In this document: piece after piece, positions 9,442 through 16,689 of the stretch
Layout: every line of letters begins with the position of its first letter
How positions within the stretch are numbered: the stretch's first letter is position 1
Assembly: GCA_937138295.1 (NCBI GenBank)
Contig: CAKZOX010000210.1
Location: forward strand, 1-42,130
Reading direction: 5' to 3'
Length of the DNA: 42,130 nucleotides
DNA from: an uncultured Campylobacteraceae bacterium
GTDB lineage: Bacteria > Campylobacterota > Campylobacteria > Campylobacterales > Arcobacteraceae
The notes under the pieces: model-generated
Database searches by the model: none
What the model was told of the DNA's origin: nothing
Seen by the model: only the letters and a program-made list of their open reading frames with translations
Program-made: the position numbers and the translations under genes

Positions 9442-10356
9442 ATGTTAATGAAATTAGCTAAAACAACTGCATTAGTAGCTGTTGCATCTTGTACGTTGAA
9501 TGCAGCAGACTTTAATGCACAAGCTGAAAAAGATAGATTAGAATTAGTTAAGTATTTTGAAGCAAAATTTGCTGATCCATATGCAAACAAAGGAACTTTT
9601 TTCCCATACTCTACGGATGATGAGTTAAAAAACAACTTTGAAAAAGGTTTAAAACATAATGACTTTAACATCGGTAGTTATTCATATGCTAAAGATGCTA
9701 AAAAGACTTATATACCTTTAAAAGAATTCCCACCATATGAACTAAATGTTGAAGATGGTGAAGCTTTATTTAATAAAGCATTTGCAAATGGAAATACTTT
9801 TGCTAATTGTTTCCCTAATCCAGCAATTGGTGATAAATATCCACACTACAGTGAAGAAAGAGGTGAAGTTGTTACTTTAACTCAAGCTGTAAATGAATGT
9901 TTAACATCAAATGGTGAGAAAGCTTGGAATACAAAAAAAGGTAAAATGGCTGACTTACAAGCGTATATTAACTATGCAACTATGGAAGAAGAAAAAACTG
10001 TAAATGTTGAGATTAAATCTCAAGCTGCAGCTGATGCTTATGAAAGAGGTAAAGCATATTATTATACTCAAAGAGGTTATTTAAACTTATCTTGTGCTGA
10101 ATGTCACGTTCAAGGTACTGGACAAAGAGTTAGAAATGAAAAACTATCTCCACTTTTAGGTTCTGTTACACACTTCCCTGTTTATAGATTAAAATGGCAA
10201 GGTATGGGAACACTTGAAAGAAGAATGTCTGGATGTGTTAAAGATCAAGGTCAAGTTCCACCAGGTGATACTAGTAAAGAAATGAAAGAATTATTATTCT
10301 TCATGACTTATATGTCAAATGGTATGAAAATTGACGGTCCAGATATTAGAAAATAA
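9442..10356 (+). CDS. soxA: Thiosulfate-binding cytochrome SoxA, monohaem type
   Basis: A 304-residue periplasmic protein, catalytic partner of SoxX. It has a signal peptide (about 1-21), one haem site CAECH at 218-222, and the catalytic cysteine C265 in ERRMSGC that carries a persulfide in characterised enzymes. The place of the N-terminal haem of diheme SoxA is taken by C123 (FANCFP) without a CxxCH motif. C123 and C153 could form the disulfide known from monohaem SoxA. AAGGAG at 9431-9436 favours the first ATG; a second ATG two codons in is also possible. Confidence 0.94.
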   Translation: MLMKLAKTTALVAVASCTLNAADFNAQAEKDRLELVKYFEAKFADPYANKGTFFPYSTDDELKNNFEKGLKHNDFNIGSYSYAKDAKKTYIPLKEFPPYELNVEDGEALFNKAFANGNTFANCFPNPAIGDKYPHYSEERGEVVTLTQAVNECLTSNGEKAWNTKKGKMADLQAYINYATMEEEKTVNVEIKSQAAADAYERGKAYYYTQRGYLNLSCAECHVQGTGQRVRNEKLSPLLGSVTHFPVYRLKWQGMGTLERRMSGCVKDQGQVPPGDTSKEMKELLFFMTYMSNGMKIDGPDIRK

Positions 10357-10366
10357 GGAGATTGGA

Positions 10367-10801
10367 ATGAAAAAATTAATTAATTTGTCTGTATTAGGAA
10401 TAACTGCATTAGCTTTTACAGCTTGTACAGCTTCAGGACCAACTCCAGCATCTGCTTTAAAAGCAGATGAAAGAGCATTATGTAATGTTTCTGCAAATGG
10501 AATTGAAAAAGTTCTTGCAACTGCAAAAGAATATAATGCTGTTGCACAAAAAGAGGGTGTTGAATTTAGAAGACTTAGTGTTAATAATTCAGCTTTAATT
10601 GTAGCAGTTGAAGAAGCAATCAAAACTGGTGCAAAAGAAGTAAATCCTTTAGATTTCAAAGGTAAAAAATCTAAAACTGTTTTAGATACTAATTTTGCTG
10701 CTGAAAGAGCTTGTAAATTTGCAATCTCTGCTTTAGCTCAAAAAGAGTATGGTAAAACAAATTGGAAATTAGCTGTACCTGGTGATGGGTACAAATATTA
10801 A
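10367..10801 (+). CDS. Small lipoprotein of unknown function in the sox cluster
   Basis: A 144-residue predicted lipoprotein that I do not recognise. The signal MKKLINLSVLGITALAFTAC gives a lipidated C20, and the next residues T and A do not suggest inner-membrane retention. The mature part is mostly helical and alanine-rich, has two further cysteines (in ERALCNVS and ERACKFA), and ends PGDGYKY. The start is fixed by AAGGAG at 10355-10360, 6 nt before this ATG; an ATG-like upstream extension lies inside soxA and lacks such a site. Position directly after soxA, before a terminator, suggests a partner or assembly factor for SoxAX, but this is inference from location only. Confidence 0.8.
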   Translation: MKKLINLSVLGITALAFTACTASGPTPASALKADERALCNVSANGIEKVLATAKEYNAVAQKEGVEFRRLSVNNSALIVAVEEAIKTGAKEVNPLDFKGKKSKTVLDTNFAAERACKFAISALAQKEYGKTNWKLAVPGDGYKY

Positions 10802-10822
10802 TCTATAAAAGATTAAACATAT

Positions 10823-10856
10823 AAAAAGTCAAGATTAAGTTCTTGACTTTTTTTTT
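10823..10856 (+). terminator. Rho-independent terminator inside the sox cluster
   Basis: A 12-bp stem (AAAAAGTCAAGA with TCTTGACTTTTT) and 6-nt loop run into a T tract. It lies between the lipoprotein gene and the rhodanese-soxB pair, so soxB is expected to be expressed at a different level or from read-through. Confidence 0.88.
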
Positions 10857-10878
10857 ATTTTAAAAAAGGTAATAATCT

Positions 10879-11529
10879 ATGAAATTTTTAAATAAATTAT
10901 TTCTAGCTTGTAGTATTGCTGCCTTATCATCATCTTCACTTATGGCTGAAGGTAATGATAAGTTTGTAGCTATTAGTAGTGGCGTTAAATCTATTGAAAT
11001 GAATTTAAATGATGAAAAATTCACTTTAATGAGAAATCAAAAAGCGGGTAATATTATTTCTGAGCTATATAATACTACAAACAGAGGAACTCCTCAACCA
11101 ATGATTATAGCTCCAGGTGTTGAAACGCTTGGTGAATTAGAATTTATTGAGTTAATGAAAAAAGCTCAAACTGATGATAATATTGCTATAATTGATTCTA
11201 GAAAGCCAGGTTGGTTTGCTAGATTAAGAATTCCAGGTGCCGTTAATGTTCCATTCACGAATTTCAATGAAAAAGATACAGCTATTGAAATGATGGAAGA
11301 TGAAATGGGAGTTGAAGTAAAAGATAATGGTGAATTAGATTTTACAAACGCAAAAACTATAGCTTTATACTGTAATGGATATTGGTGTGGTCAAACACCA
11401 GGTATGGTAAAAAAAGCGAAATTTGCTTTATTAAAAATGGGTTACCCAGCAGAAAAAATAAAATATTATAGAGGTGGTATGCAAGCATGGACATCTTTAG
11501 GTTTTACTGTTGTTGGTGACGGAAAATAA
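10879..11529 (+). CDS. Exported rhodanese-domain protein
   Basis: A 216-residue protein with a Sec signal peptide (about 1-23) and a C-terminal rhodanese domain (about 80-213). The active-site loop is CNGYWCGQ, with C165 in the catalytic position and a second cysteine at C170. It probably handles sulfane sulfur in the periplasm, perhaps feeding or draining the Sox carrier. A paralogue with the same loop (CNGAWCGQ) lies at 17779-18450. It follows the internal terminator by about 20 nt and precedes soxB by 20 nt, so it is likely co-transcribed with soxB. The physiological substrate cannot be read from sequence. Confidence 0.85.
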   Translation: MKFLNKLFLACSIAALSSSSLMAEGNDKFVAISSGVKSIEMNLNDEKFTLMRNQKAGNIISELYNTTNRGTPQPMIIAPGVETLGELEFIELMKKAQTDDNIAIIDSRKPGWFARLRIPGAVNVPFTNFNEKDTAIEMMEDEMGVEVKDNGELDFTNAKTIALYCNGYWCGQTPGMVKKAKFALLKMGYPAEKIKYYRGGMQAWTSLGFTVVGDGK

Positions 11530-11549
11530 TTTAAAAAAGGTTTATATTT

Positions 11550-13325
11550 ATGAGTAAATTAAGTAGAAGAGAATTTGTATATATGATGGCTGCACTTGGT
11601 GCAACTCCTGTATTCGCTAATTCACATACAAGAATGGCAAATCCAAGTAAATTAGAAGATTATTATAAATTAGATAGCTTTGGTAATGCAAGAATTATGC
11701 ATATGACAGATTCACATGCACAATTACTGCCTGTATATTTTAGAGAGCCAAGTGTTAACTTAGGTTTCCATGGTAACTATGGTAAGCCACCACATATTGT
11801 TGGTGAAAAGTTCTTAGATTATTATGGAATTAAAGGTAACAAAAGATTAGAATATGCATATTCAATGGTAAACTTTGAAGAGCATGCTAAAGCTATGGGT
11901 AGAGTTGGTGGATTTGCTCAAATTAAAACTGTAGTTGATTATTTAAAAAACAACTTTGGTGCTGACAAAACATTATTATTAGATGGTGGAGATACTTGGC
12001 AAGGTTCTTGGACTGCATTACAAACAAGAGGTAAAGACATGGTTGGTGCTATGAACTTACTTGGTGTTGATGTTGCTGTTGGTCACTGGGAATTTACTTA
12101 TGAGGCTGCTGAAGTATTAGAAAATGTTAAATTATTAGATGCTGAATTTATTGCTCAAAACGTTAAAGTAAAAGATGATGCACTATTTAATGAAACAGAA
12201 ATTGCTATGCAAGCTTATGATGGAGATACAGGTCATGCATTCAAGCCATATACTATAAAGAAAATGGGTAATGCTAGAGTTGCTATTATTGGTCAAGCTT
12301 TCCCTTATACAACTATTGCAAATCCTCAAAGATTTATTCCTGATTGGACTTTCTCTATTGATGATGATGGAATGCAAGAATTAGTTAACCAAGTAAGAGA
12401 AGAAGAAAAACCAGATGCTGTAATTGTATTATCTCACAATGGTTATGATACTGATAAGAAAATGGCAGAAGTTTGTACTGGTATTGACTTTATCATGGGT
12501 GGACATACGCATGATGGTGTACCTGAAGCTTATCCTGTTAAAAATGCAGAAGGAACTACTTATGTATGTAATGCTGGTTCTAATGGTAAGTTCTTAAACG
12601 TATTAGATTTAGATATTCAAAATGGAAAAATTAAAGACTTTAAATTTACTTTATTACCAATCTTCTCTGATTTAATTCCAGAAGATCCATCAATGAAGAA
12701 ATATATTGAAGATATTAGAGCTCCATTCAAAAAAGATTTAGATAGAGTTATTGCTACAACTGAGCAAACTTTATTTAGAAGAGGTAACTTCAACGGTTCT
12801 TGGGATCAAATTATTTGTGATGCTTTAATTGATGTTAAGGGTGCTGATATTTCATTATCTCCAGGATTTAGATGGGGAACATCTATTATGCCAGGTCAAG
12901 ATATCACATTTGATGATTTAGCAACTCAAACAGCTATGACTTATCCTGAAACATATGCAAGAGATATTAAAGGTAGTGATATCAAAATTATCTTAGAAGA
13001 TGTTGCAGATAACTTATTTAATGCAGATCCATTCTACCAACAAGGTGGAGATATGGTAAGAACAGGTGGAATTTCATATAGAATTAATCCAACTGCTGAA
13101 ATGGGTAAAAGAATTTCTGACATCACTTTAACAAAAACTGGTGAGAAAATTGATGCTAACAAAATGTACAAAGTTGCAGGTTGGTCTACTGTAGGTTCTA
13201 AATCTCCAGGTGAGCCTGTATGGGAAACTGTAGAAACTTACTTACAAAATGTTAAGCATATTGCTAACTTAAAAGTTGATACTCCTGATATGGTTGGTGT
13301 TAAAGGTAACCCAGGTATTATCTAA
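11550..13325 (+). CDS. soxB: Thiosulfohydrolase SoxB
   Basis: A 591-residue dimanganese hydrolase that releases sulfate from SoxY-bound thiosulfonate. The metallophosphatase motifs are MTDSHAQL (D54, H56), LLDGGDTWQGSW (D148), the SoxB-specific GHWEFTY (H179), LSHNGYDTD and GGHTHDG. The C-terminal nucleotidase-like domain follows. The N-terminus SRREFVYMMAALG is a twin-arginine signal. It is separated from the rest of the cluster by the terminator at 10823-10856 and followed by a structured terminator region. Confidence 0.96.
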   Translation: MSKLSRREFVYMMAALGATPVFANSHTRMANPSKLEDYYKLDSFGNARIMHMTDSHAQLLPVYFREPSVNLGFHGNYGKPPHIVGEKFLDYYGIKGNKRLEYAYSMVNFEEHAKAMGRVGGFAQIKTVVDYLKNNFGADKTLLLDGGDTWQGSWTALQTRGKDMVGAMNLLGVDVAVGHWEFTYEAAEVLENVKLLDAEFIAQNVKVKDDALFNETEIAMQAYDGDTGHAFKPYTIKKMGNARVAIIGQAFPYTTIANPQRFIPDWTFSIDDDGMQELVNQVREEEKPDAVIVLSHNGYDTDKKMAEVCTGIDFIMGGHTHDGVPEAYPVKNAEGTTYVCNAGSNGKFLNVLDLDIQNGKIKDFKFTLLPIFSDLIPEDPSMKKYIEDIRAPFKKDLDRVIATTEQTLFRRGNFNGSWDQIICDALIDVKGADISLSPGFRWGTSIMPGQDITFDDLATQTAMTYPETYARDIKGSDIKIILEDVADNLFNADPFYQQGGDMVRTGGISYRINPTAEMGKRISDITLTKTGEKIDANKMYKVAGWSTVGSKSPGEPVWETVETYLQNVKHIANLKVDTPDMVGVKGNPGII

Positions 13326-13334
13326 TATTTGAAT

Positions 13335-13365
13335 AAGTATAAAGAATTTTATTCTTTATACTTTT
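13335..13365 (+). terminator. Terminator after soxB
   Basis: A 13-bp perfect stem (AAGTATAAAGAAT with ATTCTTTATACTT) has a 3-nt loop and ends in TTTT. Its 3' arm overlaps the 5' arm of the next inverted repeat. Confidence 0.8.
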
Positions 13366-13408
13366 CAATCTTATGAATATTTTTACTATTTATAAGATTG
13401 AAAAGTAT
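13358..13408 (+). other. Second, overlapping long hairpin after soxB
   Basis: ATACTTTTCAATCTTAT at 13358-13374 is perfectly complementary to 13392-13408, a 17-bp stem that can extend by about five weaker pairs into its loop. It shares 13358-13363 with the preceding terminator stem, so the two folds exclude each other. There is no T-run after it. Confidence 0.7.
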
Positions 13409-13462
13409 TCATCTCACAAATATTTATTTAAACTACTACAATTTTTTTACTAAAAGGTAATT

Positions 13463-13909
13463 ATGAAACACAAAGGTAAAGTAATTAACACATATAGTGC
13501 TGATATTAATTCAAAGGGTTTACCAAGGCCATTAGTAGATTTCTTAGAACTTAAAGAGGGATTTGGAATTATTAATGACAAGTTTGCAGGAAAAGAGCTA
13601 AATAAAACTGTGATGATTGTTGGAATTAATAGTTATGAATTAGCAAAAGAAAATGAAATACAAATGGAATATGGTAGTTTAGGTGAAAATATTTTATTAG
13701 ATTTCAACCCACATGATTTTGAAGTGGGAACTATTTTTTGTATAGGTGATAGTGAATTTGAAATCACTGAAAAATGTACAATTTGTAACCATTTATCAGT
13801 ATTTGGTAAAAAGTTACCTAAGCTATTAAGACATTGTAGAGGATTGTATTGTAAAATTAACAAAAGTGGTACAATCACTAAAAATGATGATGTTTATATA
13901 AAGGAATAA
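13463..13909 (+). CDS. MOSC-domain protein
   Basis: A 148-residue cytosolic protein that fits the MOSC fold, a beta-barrel found in molybdenum-cofactor sulfurases and related sulfur-transfer proteins. The visible family signature is YGSLGENILLDF (about 70-81) followed by GTIFCIGDSEFEIT. Cysteines lie at 105 and 108 (CTIC) and at 125 and 130. It has no signal peptide. Its closeness to the molybdoenzyme gene soxC suggests a link to cofactor or sulfur handling, but MOSC substrates vary widely. It is followed by the DsrE-like gene one nucleotide after its stop. Confidence 0.75.
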   Translation: MKHKGKVINTYSADINSKGLPRPLVDFLELKEGFGIINDKFAGKELNKTVMIVGINSYELAKENEIQMEYGSLGENILLDFNPHDFEVGTIFCIGDSEFEITEKCTICNHLSVFGKKLPKLLRHCRGLYCKINKSGTITKNDDVYIKE

Positions 13910-13910
13910 A

Positions 13911-14351
13911 ATGAAAAAGATTTTTTTAGTAATGTTACTATCAATTAGTACATTGTTTGCACAATATGATTTTGCTGAACCAAAGCCTAGTTTTGATGAA
14001 CCTAGAAAAGTTATATTGAGTTTATATGATAAAGATTTAGATAAAGCTAATCATATAATTGGAACTGTTTATAATTTATTAAAAGAGTATCCATCTGAGT
14101 CTTTACAAGTAATTGTTGTTGCATATGGACCTGGAATGAGATTAATAAGAAATGATGGCGATGCAAATTTAATTAAAAGAATGCAATCACTTATGGAATA
14201 TGATGTAGAATTTGTAGCTTGTAGAAATACAATGGAAACTATGAATTGGAAAGAAGATGAGTTTATAGACGATTTAAGGTATGTTCAAGCAGGTTTATTA
14301 GAAGTAATTGAAAAACAAGTTGCAGGTTATATTAATATAAATCCTTATTAA
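13911..14351 (+). CDS. Exported DsrE-like protein
   Basis: A 146-residue protein with a signal peptide (about 1-17, ending LFA) and a DsrE/DsrF-like domain. The motif VVAYGPGMRLI and the strand FVACRNTM with C104 are characteristic of this sulfur-relay fold. Classical DsrE acts in the cytoplasm; this one appears to be periplasmic. It is co-transcribed with the MOSC gene (one-nucleotide gap) and ends at a hairpin terminator. It may hold or transfer protein-bound sulfane sulfur next to the Sox system; the substrate is unknown. Confidence 0.75.
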   Translation: MKKIFLVMLLSISTLFAQYDFAEPKPSFDEPRKVILSLYDKDLDKANHIIGTVYNLLKEYPSESLQVIVVAYGPGMRLIRNDGDANLIKRMQSLMEYDVEFVACRNTMETMNWKEDEFIDDLRYVQAGLLEVIEKQVAGYININPY

Positions 14352-14361
14352 TATTAACTAG

Positions 14362-14391
14362 ATAAATCCATCAAAAGATGGATTTATTTTT
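14362..14391 (+). terminator. Terminator after the DsrE-like gene
   Basis: An 11-bp perfect stem ATAAATCCATC/GATGGATTTAT with an AAAA loop is followed by TTTTA. It sits between two convergent genes and may serve both, though the T-run is only on the forward side. Confidence 0.8.
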
Positions 14392-15703
14392 ATTCAAATT
14401 CCATTTGCTCAAATAATATTGAAGCATTTTGAACAGCTAATTCTTTGTATGTGTCAAGGTGTCTATAAGCATCTTGATCTACTTTATAAGCATCTGCTAA
14501 ACCACCATCATTATCTAAAACTTCTTCAATTTTAGCTCTCATATGTTCTAAATAACCTTTAGTGTATTTTGTTACTGTTGGCATATCAGTTACATCACCA
14601 TGACCAGGAATTACAATTTTTGCATCCAGTGCTTCTATTTCATCCCATAACTCTATCCAATGGGCTGTATCTGTGATTTTGAAAATTGGTAACATTCTTT
14701 GATGAAATGCTAAATCTCCAGCAAATAAAATTTTCTCATTTGGCATCCATAATGCAATATCATCATATTCATGTGCATGTCCAAAGTATAATAATTCAAT
14801 TTTTTTATTTCCTAAATCTAACACCATTTTATCTTTGAAAGTTTCATCTGGTAAAACAATTTTAGTTCCAACAATTTTATCTTTCATAATTCTTGTATGT
14901 CTTTTTAGTATAGCTTCACCATCTCCTGCTAATTCTTTTTTAGAAATTTCATGGGCGATGATAGTTGCACCTTGTTCTTTCCAGTAATTAGAACCAAGCA
15001 TAGCATGACTTTGAGAGTTTTCAAGTACTACATATTTTATAGGTTTATTTGAAATTTTTTTGATCTCTTCATGTAATGCTTTTGCTAACATATAATTACC
15101 ACTTGCATTCCATACAACACCAAAATCTTTACCTTCAATAAAACCTAAGTTATTGTTATGACCATTGTTTTCATATCTTGGAGGTTGAGTTGCACCAATT
15201 GAAGTGTAAACACCTTCACTTACTTTTTTTAGTTTGTTGTATAAAGGCGATTCTAAATAAAAGTCTAATGAACTAATTTTTTGATTAGCTTCACTCCAAC
15301 CTTTATAAGAATCTTTGTAATGAATTACATTTTTATAACCCATATCTTTTAACTGTTTTGCAGCAAGTAAACTAATATTTCCTGTGTAACAATAAACAAC
15401 AAATTTATCTTCAGGTTTAACAGAATCCTCAATCATAAATTCTAGTTTATCCCTTGAAATAAAATCAAGATTGTTTGTTTTAATATAACCACCTTGAGCT
15501 AGAATATCACTTTTATTTCTAACATCAATTACTTTAATGTTTGGTTCTTTTTCTAATAGTTTTACAAGTTCACTTGTACCTATACTATTCATTTGGCTTT
15601 GAACATTAGCAACTAAATCTTTTGAAGTTACTACATCAGCACTTGAGATTACTGGAAACAGTAATGATGCTGCGAAAATTGGTTTAATAAGTTTTTTTAA
15701 CAT
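14390..15703 (-). CDS. Exported rhodanese / metallo-beta-lactamase-fold fusion
   Basis: A 437-residue protein with a signal peptide (about 1-22), a rhodanese domain (about 40-140, active-site C105 in VVYCYTGN) and a metallo-beta-lactamase domain (about 160-400). Later metal-site positions are kept: H311 in FGHAH, D330 in LFAGDLAF and H368 in IPGHGD. The first motif, normally HxHxDH, reads N229-S-Q-S-H-A234, so four ligands appear replaced. The architecture resembles SoxH-type hydrolases seen near sox genes, but catalysis by the usual binuclear zinc site is doubtful. AAGGAT precedes the ATG. It is convergent with the MOSC/DsrE pair and divergent from the hydrolase gene. Confidence 0.8.
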   Translation of the reverse strand: MLKKLIKPIFAASLLFPVISSADVVTSKDLVANVQSQMNSIGTSELVKLLEKEPNIKVIDVRNKSDILAQGGYIKTNNLDFISRDKLEFMIEDSVKPEDKFVVYCYTGNISLLAAKQLKDMGYKNVIHYKDSYKGWSEANQKISSLDFYLESPLYNKLKKVSEGVYTSIGATQPPRYENNGHNNNLGFIEGKDFGVVWNASGNYMLAKALHEEIKKISNKPIKYVVLENSQSHAMLGSNYWKEQGATIIAHEISKKELAGDGEAILKRHTRIMKDKIVGTKIVLPDETFKDKMVLDLGNKKIELLYFGHAHEYDDIALWMPNEKILFAGDLAFHQRMLPIFKITDTAHWIELWDEIEALDAKIVIPGHGDVTDMPTVTKYTKGYLEHMRAKIEEVLDNDGGLADAYKVDQDAYRHLDTYKELAVQNASILFEQMEFE

Positions 15704-15728
15704 ATAAATCCTTTTAATATAAAAAAAT

Positions 15729-15734
15729 ATTATA
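15729..15734 (-). promoter_or_regulatory. -10 box for the rhodanese/MBL gene
   Basis: TATAAT read on the reverse strand, 25 nt upstream of the start codon at 15703. Confidence 0.5.
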
Positions 15735-15745
15735 TATTACAATTC

Positions 15746-15775
15746 TTGAAAGCAACTTTATTTTTGTGATATAAT
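15746..15775 (+). promoter_or_regulatory. Promoter of the exported hydrolase gene
   Basis: TTGAAA at 15746-15751 and TATAAT at 15770-15775 are separated by 18 nt, one of the few near-consensus two-box promoters in the window. The start codon lies 35 nt downstream. Confidence 0.7.
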
Positions 15776-15810
15776 CAAAATGTTAATATTTTTTAAGCAA
15801 AGGATTTATA

Positions 15811-16590
15811 ATGACAAAGAAAATTTATGCAACTATGGCCCTAATTTCAGGTATCTCTTTATCAGCAGCTTCAGTTACACAGAATCAATGTAACGCAAAA
15901 GGTGATGATTTTATTTTTGCTGGTGGAGAGTGTATTGAGTATAGAGCTTTTGAAGGAGATAGTGAATCTATCAATTTTATTGTACATGGTACATGGCCTG
16001 AGGGTGCAAATACATTAGGTAGATATGGACCATTCGCTGAAACAGTAAACTTTAATACGGATATAACAACTATTGCTGTAGCACTTCCTGGATATTCAGG
16101 TTCATCTACTAATAACTTTACAGCACTTGCACATGAAGGTGTAAAAAATTTAGCTGCAAAAAAAGAGTATGTTTTATTCTTAGGTGAATTAATTCAAGCA
16201 TTTAAAGATAAATATGAGGCGCAAGGAGTTAATTATATAGGACACTCTGCAGCTGCACTTATGGGTGGAACTTTAACAGGGTTAAAACCTGAATTAATAA
16301 ACAATGCTATGTTAGTTGGTGGTAGATATGATATTCAAAAAGAAACAGGAAACAAAGATTTAATTTCAATGTCTAATGTTTTAGATAATGTTAGTAAAGA
16401 CACGAATTTTGTTTTTGTATATGGTACTGCTGATAAAATCTCAAAACCAGAAGTTACAACATCTTTTTATGAAATAGCAAAAAATAGTGGTTTAAATGCT
16501 ACATTAGTAAAAGTACAAGGTGCTGAACATGTTGATCTTGATATGACAGATCCTGCAGTTGAGGCATTTACTAATTTAGTAAGTGAATAA
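15811..16590 (+). CDS. Exported alpha/beta hydrolase
   Basis: A 259-residue protein with a signal peptide (about 1-20) and an alpha/beta-hydrolase fold. The likely triad is S146 in the nucleophile elbow GHSAAA, D208 in YGTADK and H240 in GAEHVD. An oxyanion-hole HG is present in VHGTWPEG. Esterase, thioesterase or lipase activity is possible; the substrate cannot be inferred. It is divergent from the rhodanese/MBL gene across a short shared promoter region and stands alone, closed by a terminator. Confidence 0.75.
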   Translation: MTKKIYATMALISGISLSAASVTQNQCNAKGDDFIFAGGECIEYRAFEGDSESINFIVHGTWPEGANTLGRYGPFAETVNFNTDITTIAVALPGYSGSSTNNFTALAHEGVKNLAAKKEYVLFLGELIQAFKDKYEAQGVNYIGHSAAALMGGTLTGLKPELINNAMLVGGRYDIQKETGNKDLISMSNVLDNVSKDTNFVFVYGTADKISKPEVTTSFYEIAKNSGLNATLVKVQGAEHVDLDMTDPAVEAFTNLVSE

Positions 16591-16596
16591 TATAAT

Positions 16597-16632
16597 TTTT
16601 ATGAAGGATTTAACTCCTTCATAAAACTTTTT
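16597..16632 (+). terminator. Terminator after the hydrolase gene
   Basis: A 12-bp perfect stem TTTTATGAAGGA/TCCTTCATAAAA with a 6-nt loop is followed by CTTTTT. Confidence 0.88.
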
Positions 16633-16689
16633 AGTTAATAACAATCTTATATATAGTACTATTTGATTCCCAAAACAAATAGGACTCAT

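Noticed and set aside
14362-14387. Hairpin as a bidirectional terminator for the rhodanese/MBL gene
   Set aside because: The stem is good, but on the reverse strand it is followed by CTAGTT rather than a T-run, so I only called the forward direction.
16663-16689. Upstream TTG start for the HD-GYP-like gene
   Set aside because: The ATG at 16690 has AGGA just before it, whereas the TTG has no ribosome-binding site.
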